The notes beneath the pieces were generated by a model. It was given only the letters and a program-made list of their open reading frames with translations. It was not told where the DNA came from and searched no databases. This document shows, in pieces, positions 60,101-64,000 of a DNA stretch of 64,000 nucleotides (positions are counted from its first letter, which is position 1; every line of letters begins with the position of its first letter). This DNA comes from Gordionus sp. m RMFG-2023 (Eukaryota; Nematomorpha; Gordioida; Chordodea; Parachordodidae), in assembly GCF_954871325.1 (NCBI RefSeq), contig NC_088777.1, positions 8,099,366 to 8,163,365 of the forward strand, given 5' to 3'. The position numbers and the translations under genes were made by a program.

Positions 60101-63100
60101 ATTCTGAACAACGCCAAAAATAAGTAATAATTTTTTTTAAATTTTGATATCAAAATTTAACTTAATAATTTTTTATTATAGTTTTAAAATAAAGATTTTA
60201 AAAAAACTTTATTTTAATTAATATAGTTTGGTAAAAGATATTTGTACAAACATTCACGAATTTTTAATAGATTAAAGAGAGGTATGTCGCTGGAGTGTGA
60301 TTGGAAGAAATTATCAATTATGTTATTCGTCAGTTCGATCTTGTGTCTTATATTTATCTCATATCTATTGGGTAACCATATATATAAGTTAATTTTTATT
60401 CTTCAATCATAATAAGTATAATTTAATTTAACTTAGATGGAAAAAATTTAACTAGACAACCATTTATTTTATAACCCTATATGTTGCAAGTCTTAGAGGG
60501 GAGTTTAAATTACCATTTTACAATCATTATTTACTGAATATTTTTTTTCATAATTCTTATATATAGCTTTCTCTTTCAAAGTACAATAATTATTTTTGTA
60601 AACTTTAAGAAGTGAATGAAACATCTAATTTTATTGGCCCAATTAGCTTAATCAGAAAAATTTTTCTATTCTTTTTTTTAGCGATTAGCATCGGCAAATT
60701 AAATTGGAATCTCCAGAAAAATGCGCGAGGAATTTTCAACTATTCCCTTTATCGCGACTATTATTATTATAATTCCAGAGAGAATTCAGCCGATTTTAAT
60801 CTTAGAGCTACGACTGTTAATGCCTCAGAGTTTATAGCTTATAATCGTCAAATTTTGTCAAACGGTTCCCAAAATGAACAATTGTTCTTCGAATATTACC
60901 TCAAAAGCGAGATTCCTACACTAAAGCTTGATTCTTACAATGAGATATTGCTCAGACCTCGTCGCTTACACAGCTTTAGGGTAAACATTCCGGATGAAAT
61001 CTATGACATTAATAATGATCTCAAAAAACGTAGACATGTCAAGGGAATCCAAAATAAACTGCCGACCAACCGATTGCACATGAATATAACGTTGAAAGAT
61101 CCCAATAGCATGATTGGTAATAAATAAAAGGAATTATTTTTATTAAATCTCAGAGCCTCGTAAAATGAAATAGTGAAAACTGATTTTAAATTTATTTTTG
61201 ATAGGCAATAAGCTGTTTGTGATCCAGTTGCATTTTAGCTATGGTATTTTTTTTTTGACTTTTCCTAATTAAGGAAAAATCAAAAAATATTCGTATATTA
61301 TAGAGTACCTACAGTTTACCCATCAATCGCAATTATTGCCAATTCCAGGCGAAGTACACAAAATTCGTGGCGAATACAGAAAATTTTGTTGTATACTTTC
61401 CCGCAAGTCGCGTTAAGTGTGAATGCAGGGTAAACTGTTTCCAATGTTTTTATAATGATTAAATGAAAATCAAAAAATCAATATAAAGTAGAGAGATTTT
61501 TTTTTTATTACTAGTAGCTTTTGCGAAAAAAAAAACATATTTTTTTTGTCATACAAAATTTTTGAATTTATTTTTATTTCTTAGTTTGTCATAATTATTG
61601 AAAATTTACATAATGTTATAAAAGTTTTTTATTTCTTTTTTTTTCTTCTTCATATTACACAATTTTATTTATATCTTTTTTTTAGTTCCAATGTTTTGTT
61701 ATCATCAAATAATTTTATTTACTGTCACTTTTGGCAATTTTTGGTTAGAGTTTAATTTACAATTTTATAATGGGAGGATATATTTAGTTTAAAAGGAATA
61801 TTGAGGAATTGAATTAACTATCTTTTTTTGTAATCATCTTTCAATGATAAATAAAATATTGAATAATTTAATTTAAAAATAAAGTTCATAAAATATTAAT
61901 CTAGGTAGATTTATATGTGTGGTTCGATAAACTTATGTGATATTTCTTTTTTATTCTTTTAATAAGAATAAAAGCAACAAATTTTGGGGTTTTAGAATAA
62001 ATTTTCCTGCTTAAAAAAATAATATATAATTTTTTTTTGAATTCTTATTTTTATAAATTATATATATTAGGTGTATATATAAGGAAAAATGGCATGCCTA
62101 GTTATATCAGGTACGATCGATTAGAAATTCTTCACAACTTGATAGACGATAAAGAAATGTTTACTAAAACTTTGAAGCAGAGGCCATTCATTAATGATAA
62201 AGTTTAAAAAAATTTATTTTTTAAAATAACATTTAATAACAAATAATATAATTTATCAAACTTATCATCGCTTGGGCTTGGGTGCCGTTAAAAGAATTTT
62301 AAATTTTCATTATGATAGGAAAAAATATATTTAAAATGTTTTTTTTTTCCCTAACCCATGTTCGAAGTGGGTTTTTATTTTTAAAAAAAATTTCCACTTG
62401 TAAAGCGATATAGTATCAAAATGCAACTAAAGTCATAAAGATATCGTTTTTAACCTTTTATGCTTTGAAATGGAATGCATTATCATTTTTTAATAAAATT
62501 AATATAAATATCACCTGCAGAGGTATACCATTTTTCCAGCCCTAGTTTTATATTTTCAAACCCCCCCCCCCCGGGTTTTTCTAAATTATATTATATTTAT
62601 TTTTAATTTTTTATAACTAATAATGACGATTTAAAATATTTGGTTTTAAAATATATGGCCCGGGCTGGGTAATTTAAAAGAAAAATTTTTATATCCGTCC
62701 CGGGTATGTTTAAATAAACAAATTTTAAGCCCGGCCCAGGTATATTTAAAAAAATTAAAATACGACCTGGTTTGGGTTTAGGGCCGGTCTGCGGTATCCG
62801 ATAAGTATACTAGGTTTTAATAAGTATAAACAGGAAGATTTAAAATTTAAATATATAAAAACTCATTTATTATTTTAATCAAGGGGGAAACAACTCTCAC
62901 AATTTTTCTAGACGACATGTACAACTCTAACCTCACTCAATTATATGTGGCCATTTATAACGATGATCCCAATTTTGACAAGAATGTCGGATTTATAATT
63001 TCAAATATTATAAATTTAAAGGATCAAAATATGATAAAGAAGTGTCCACTGGATTGTCACGATAAAGGACTTTGCCAAGATGGCCTGTGCCATTGCAACC

Positions 63101-63462
63101 AAGGATACTTTGGATGGGATTGCGGAAATGGTTAGAGAATTTCTTTATCAAAATTTATTAAAAAATGCACATTTTCGATAAATATAAAATAACTTGTTAT
63201 AACTAATATATAAATAAATAGTTGTCATTTAACTTATTTTCTTAACTTAAACAGTAAATGTAATTACTAAATTATTAATTTAATATTATACAAGTGGATT
63301 ACTGCAATCCCACAAATTGTTCTGGTAATGGTGCTTGCGCTTTAGTCTTGCCGGATAACGATTTGAAAGTTAGGAAATGTTTCTGCCTTCCAGGATTCAC
63401 TGGACCAGGGTGCGAAATTAAGATTAGAAACATAGAACGGTCTAGCGAGATCAACTCCACAA
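47920..63462 (+). CDS. Teneurin (Ten-m/Ten-a type) type II receptor, 5' part; continues past the window
   Basis: Teneurins are large type II transmembrane dimers that act in cell adhesion and neuronal wiring. Exons: 1a 47920-48116 or 1b 57686-57816, then 59860-60123, 60271-60371, 60682-61116, 62071-62201, 62884-63130, 63295-63462; the last ends at donor GTCAGT in phase 1 and later exons lie outside. All junctions hold frame, giving about 514 residues from 1a or 492 from 1b. Exons 1-2 form a short cytoplasmic domain. Exon 3 has ECDWKK followed by a hydrophobic span (LSIMLFVSSILCLIFISYLL), like the CxWK start of teneurin membrane segments. Exon 4 begins AISIGKLNWNLQ, matching vertebrate GLNWQLQ. 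Exons 4-5 give MNITLKDPNSMIGVYIRKN (human FNISLGKDALFGVYIRR), exon 6 LYVAIYNDD (human WHLAFYNDG) and then EGF repeat 1 (CPLDC..CHC..DC). Exon 7 is EGF repeat 2. The NHL, YD-repeat shell and C-terminus are not in view. No dibasic furin-type site is obvious between membrane and EGF repeats, apart from KKRRH in exon 4. Which paralogue it is cannot be told. Confidence 0.92.
49213..49241 (+). repeat. (CTTT)n microsatellite
   Basis: Six to seven uninterrupted TTTC/CTTT units between a T-rich run and TTTAG. Confidence 0.9.
50264..50653. mobile_element. Foldback element, family C, copy 2
   Basis: Begins TGTCGTATGAGG and ends TCCCAATACGACA. The better-preserved inner arms read TCGGAATCCGTGGG(AATTCGGAATCTCT) and AGAGATTCCGAGTCCCCACG. 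Its interior aligns with 18658-18991 through AGCATGTGTAGAGTATTTA, CCATACAAAAATTAATGTAA and GTTCTAAAGTTCATGGCAA. No coding capacity. Confidence 0.85.
51202..51339. mobile_element. hAT-like foldback MITE, family A short form, with 8-bp duplication
   Basis: Ends TAGTATTGTTAAACGAAGCC and TTTAACAACACTA. The flanks GTGCTAAG (51194-51201) and ATGCTAAG (51340-51347) agree at 7 of 8. The centre keeps TTGAGATTTCGCTAATTGAT and CTGCCACATATGAGTGAAAA. Confidence 0.88.
52517..52731. mobile_element. Foldback MITE, family A
   Basis: Ends TAGTGTTGTTAAAAAGCC and TTTTTAACAACATTA. The flanks GCTTTAAG and CTTTAAAG are similar (both hold CTTTAA(A)G) but match only 5 of 8 in register. The interior is a diverged version of 46392-46606. 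Confidence 0.8.
53302..53444. mobile_element. hAT-like element with CAGAGTTGTTAAA ends and internal direct repeats
   Basis: Ends CAGAGTTGTTAAAAG and CTTTAACAACTCTG, starting with CAG as hAT elements often do. The flanks CAAATAAT (53294-53301) and CAAATTAT (53445-53452) agree at 7 of 8. Inside, TCTAGATACAGAT occurs three times and TATCTAGATC once near the right end. The termini resemble family A, but the interior is unrelated. Confidence 0.85.
57217..57225 (+). repeat. Poly-C tract (9 C)
   Basis: Run of 9 cytosines preceded by CACCCT. Confidence 0.95.
57686..57816 (+). CDS. Teneurin candidate alternative first coding exon 1b
   Basis: ATG-initiated frame, MSELEAFLKDNYYSSIPEYS.. to ..NYKYHK, ending at donor GTAAAA in phase 2, so it also fits the exon at 59860. 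An in-frame TAA lies just 5' of the ATG (57680-57682), and no usable acceptor for joining exon 1a is seen, so it reads as a first exon rather than an internal one. The Tyr-rich, acidic sequence gives this isoform a different N-terminus. Confidence 0.65.
57975..58234. mobile_element. hAT-type MITE, family E, 160 bp downstream of exon 1b
   Basis: Begins CAGAGCCATG and ends CATGGGTCTCTC. The flanks ATTATTAT (57967-57974) and ATTATTAA (58235-58242) agree at 7 of 8, though such AT-rich words match easily by chance. The interior shows AAGGCCCGGATTTTT, AAGCCCAGCCCGGATTTT, GGCCCAGCCCGGG, GGCCTGGCCCG and CGGACCGGGC. Confidence 0.75.
58618..58705. repeat. AT-rich foldback, family I, copy 2
   Basis: ACATTTCCATATTTTTTTAA with ATTCGTTTGTAAATAG on the left, and CAAATAAATTAAAAAG with TATGGAAATGTTTTCC on the right: an 88-bp imperfect palindrome related to 44752-44902. 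Confidence 0.65.
61117..62070. other. Teneurin intron between exons 4 and 5
   Basis: 954-bp AT-rich intron. Apart from the family D foldback, only poly-T and poly-A rich sequence is seen, ending in TATATATTAG before exon 5. Confidence 0.6.
61313..61436. repeat. Short foldback element, family D
   Basis: In the teneurin intron between exons 4 and 5. The left arm is degenerate (GTTTACCCATCAATCGC); the right arm is clear (CGCGTTAAGTGTGAATGCAG then GGTAAAC). The centre holds TTCGTGGCGAAT. The same family as 13640-13742 and 15129-15231. Confidence 0.7.
62518..62795. mobile_element. Family E GC-rich repeat with an internal poly-C run
   Basis: Begins CAGAGGTATACC and ends near GGTCTGCGGTATCCG. The interior has GGCCCGGGCTGGG, GTCCCGGGTATG, AAGCCCGGCCCAGG and GGGCCGG blocks and shares CTAATAATGACGATTTAAAA with 57975-58234. 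A 12-C run (62561-62572) stands where that copy has a CCCAGCCCGG-type word. The 8-bp flanks do not match. Confidence 0.7.
62561..62572 (+). repeat. Poly-C tract (12 C)
   Basis: Run of 12 cytosines followed directly by GGG, inside a family E repeat. Confidence 0.95.
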
Positions 63463-63739
63463 GTCAGTCTACCTTTTATAAAAATAAAATTTTTCAATGT
63501 CTTAATTATTCAAAATCAAATTTAAAATATTTTACAACCATTTAAGATTTTATTAAATAAATGGTTATTAGCTAATATTTTCGTTGATCAAAATCACGTT
63601 CTCAAATAAAGCGTATCAACTGCATACGATATCCAATTTTTATTGGTCCGTTTGATAAAATGTGTTGATTTTACGCTCTCAGCTAAATTAAATGAATATA
63701 TCAATTTAACTCTTTGAAGTCAAAAATCATATTTTTACC

Positions 63740-64000
63740 AGAGTTGTTAAACGCTATTTTTAAAAGTAGCGCGCTACCGCTATAGCTATTTGTCAAAAAA
63801 AGTAGCGCGCTACGACTTTCGCTATTTGTCAAAAAAAATAGCGCGCTATTAGCTACTTCTTTTTCTAAAAGTAGCTTTAGCTACTTTTTATAAAAAAAAA
63901 TTTAGAAAAAAATGAAACAAATTTTTTTTTATTTTTTTTTTGCTTATAATGTAAATGTATAATAAATAATATATAAAAATCAACATTTATAAATATAAAA
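63740..64000. mobile_element. GAGTTGTTAAA-ended element with palindromic tandem repeat, runs to the window edge
   Basis: AGAGTTGTTAAACGC, preceded by C, matches the left end of 53302-53444. A roughly 40-bp direct repeat follows whose core is the 12-bp palindrome GTAGCGCGCTAC (twice) and then ATAGCGCGCTAT, separated by GCTATTTGTCAAAAAAA. Downstream are AGCTACTT/AAGTAGCT inverted words and AT-rich sequence. No right terminus is seen before 64000. It lies in the teneurin intron after exon 7. Confidence 0.65.

Larger units (their letters stand above)
62202..62883. other. Teneurin intron between exons 5 and 6
   Basis: 682-bp intron largely occupied by the GC-rich family E repeat at 62518-62795, with AT-rich DNA on both sides. 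Confidence 0.6.

Noticed and set aside
62884-63462. Tenascin, Notch-like or attractin-like identity for the EGF exons
   Set aside because: The preceding exons show a type II membrane segment followed by LNWNLQ, VYIRKNG and YVAIYNDD in the order found in teneurins, which those families lack.
1-64000. tRNA, rRNA, CRISPR or prokaryotic operon structure
   Set aside because: No clover-leaf B-box pair, rRNA core or regularly spaced repeat-spacer array was seen; the genes are intron-split and animal-type.

Overview
The window looks like nuclear DNA from a bilaterian animal with a very AT-rich genome. Two conserved animal genes are split into many short exons by AT-rich introns with GT..AG ends, and the space between exons is filled with transposon debris. 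EXOC2/Sec5 is found across eukaryotes. The teneurin-type receptor with EGF repeats points to a bilaterian. The phylum cannot be settled from this sequence.

Layout, all host genes on the + strand. (1) 1-2389: upstream sequence with no recognised gene. (2) 2390-29699: EXOC2 (Sec5), a complete 24-exon gene encoding about 986 residues. Every exon junction keeps frame, and the total coding length is divisible by three. Its introns run from 44 bp to about 7.5 kb and carry a 0.9 kb inverted-repeat transposon, a hAT transposase remnant, many small foldback elements, and a pair of head-to-head LINE-like retroelement copies in intron 20. (3) 29700-47919: about 18 kb with no recognised gene, holding repeats and a 5'-truncated, poly(A)-ended retroelement copy at 38905-40031. 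(4) 47920 to beyond the right edge: the 5' part of a teneurin (Ten-m/Ten-a type) gene, with two candidate alternative first coding exons, a common cytoplasmic exon, the transmembrane exon, the juxtamembrane ectodomain and the first two EGF-like repeats. The rest of the gene lies beyond 64000.

The two genes have no evident functional link: one is an exocyst tethering subunit of secretion, the other a synaptic/cell-adhesion receptor. What unites the window is its mobile DNA. Several small non-autonomous families end in TAGTGTTGTTAAA, CAGAGTTGTTAAA or TAGAGGTCTGCAAA type inverted repeats and are flanked by near-identical 8-bp duplications, the signature of hAT transposition. A broken hAT transposase C-terminus lies in intron 7 of EXOC2. 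At least four copies or fragments of one RT element family also occur, with a CCHC knuckle and an RPDG..WDFTC nuclease-like tail.

Limits: exon boundaries were read by eye from protein similarity remembered from the families, splice dinucleotides and phase. No alignment or search could be run.
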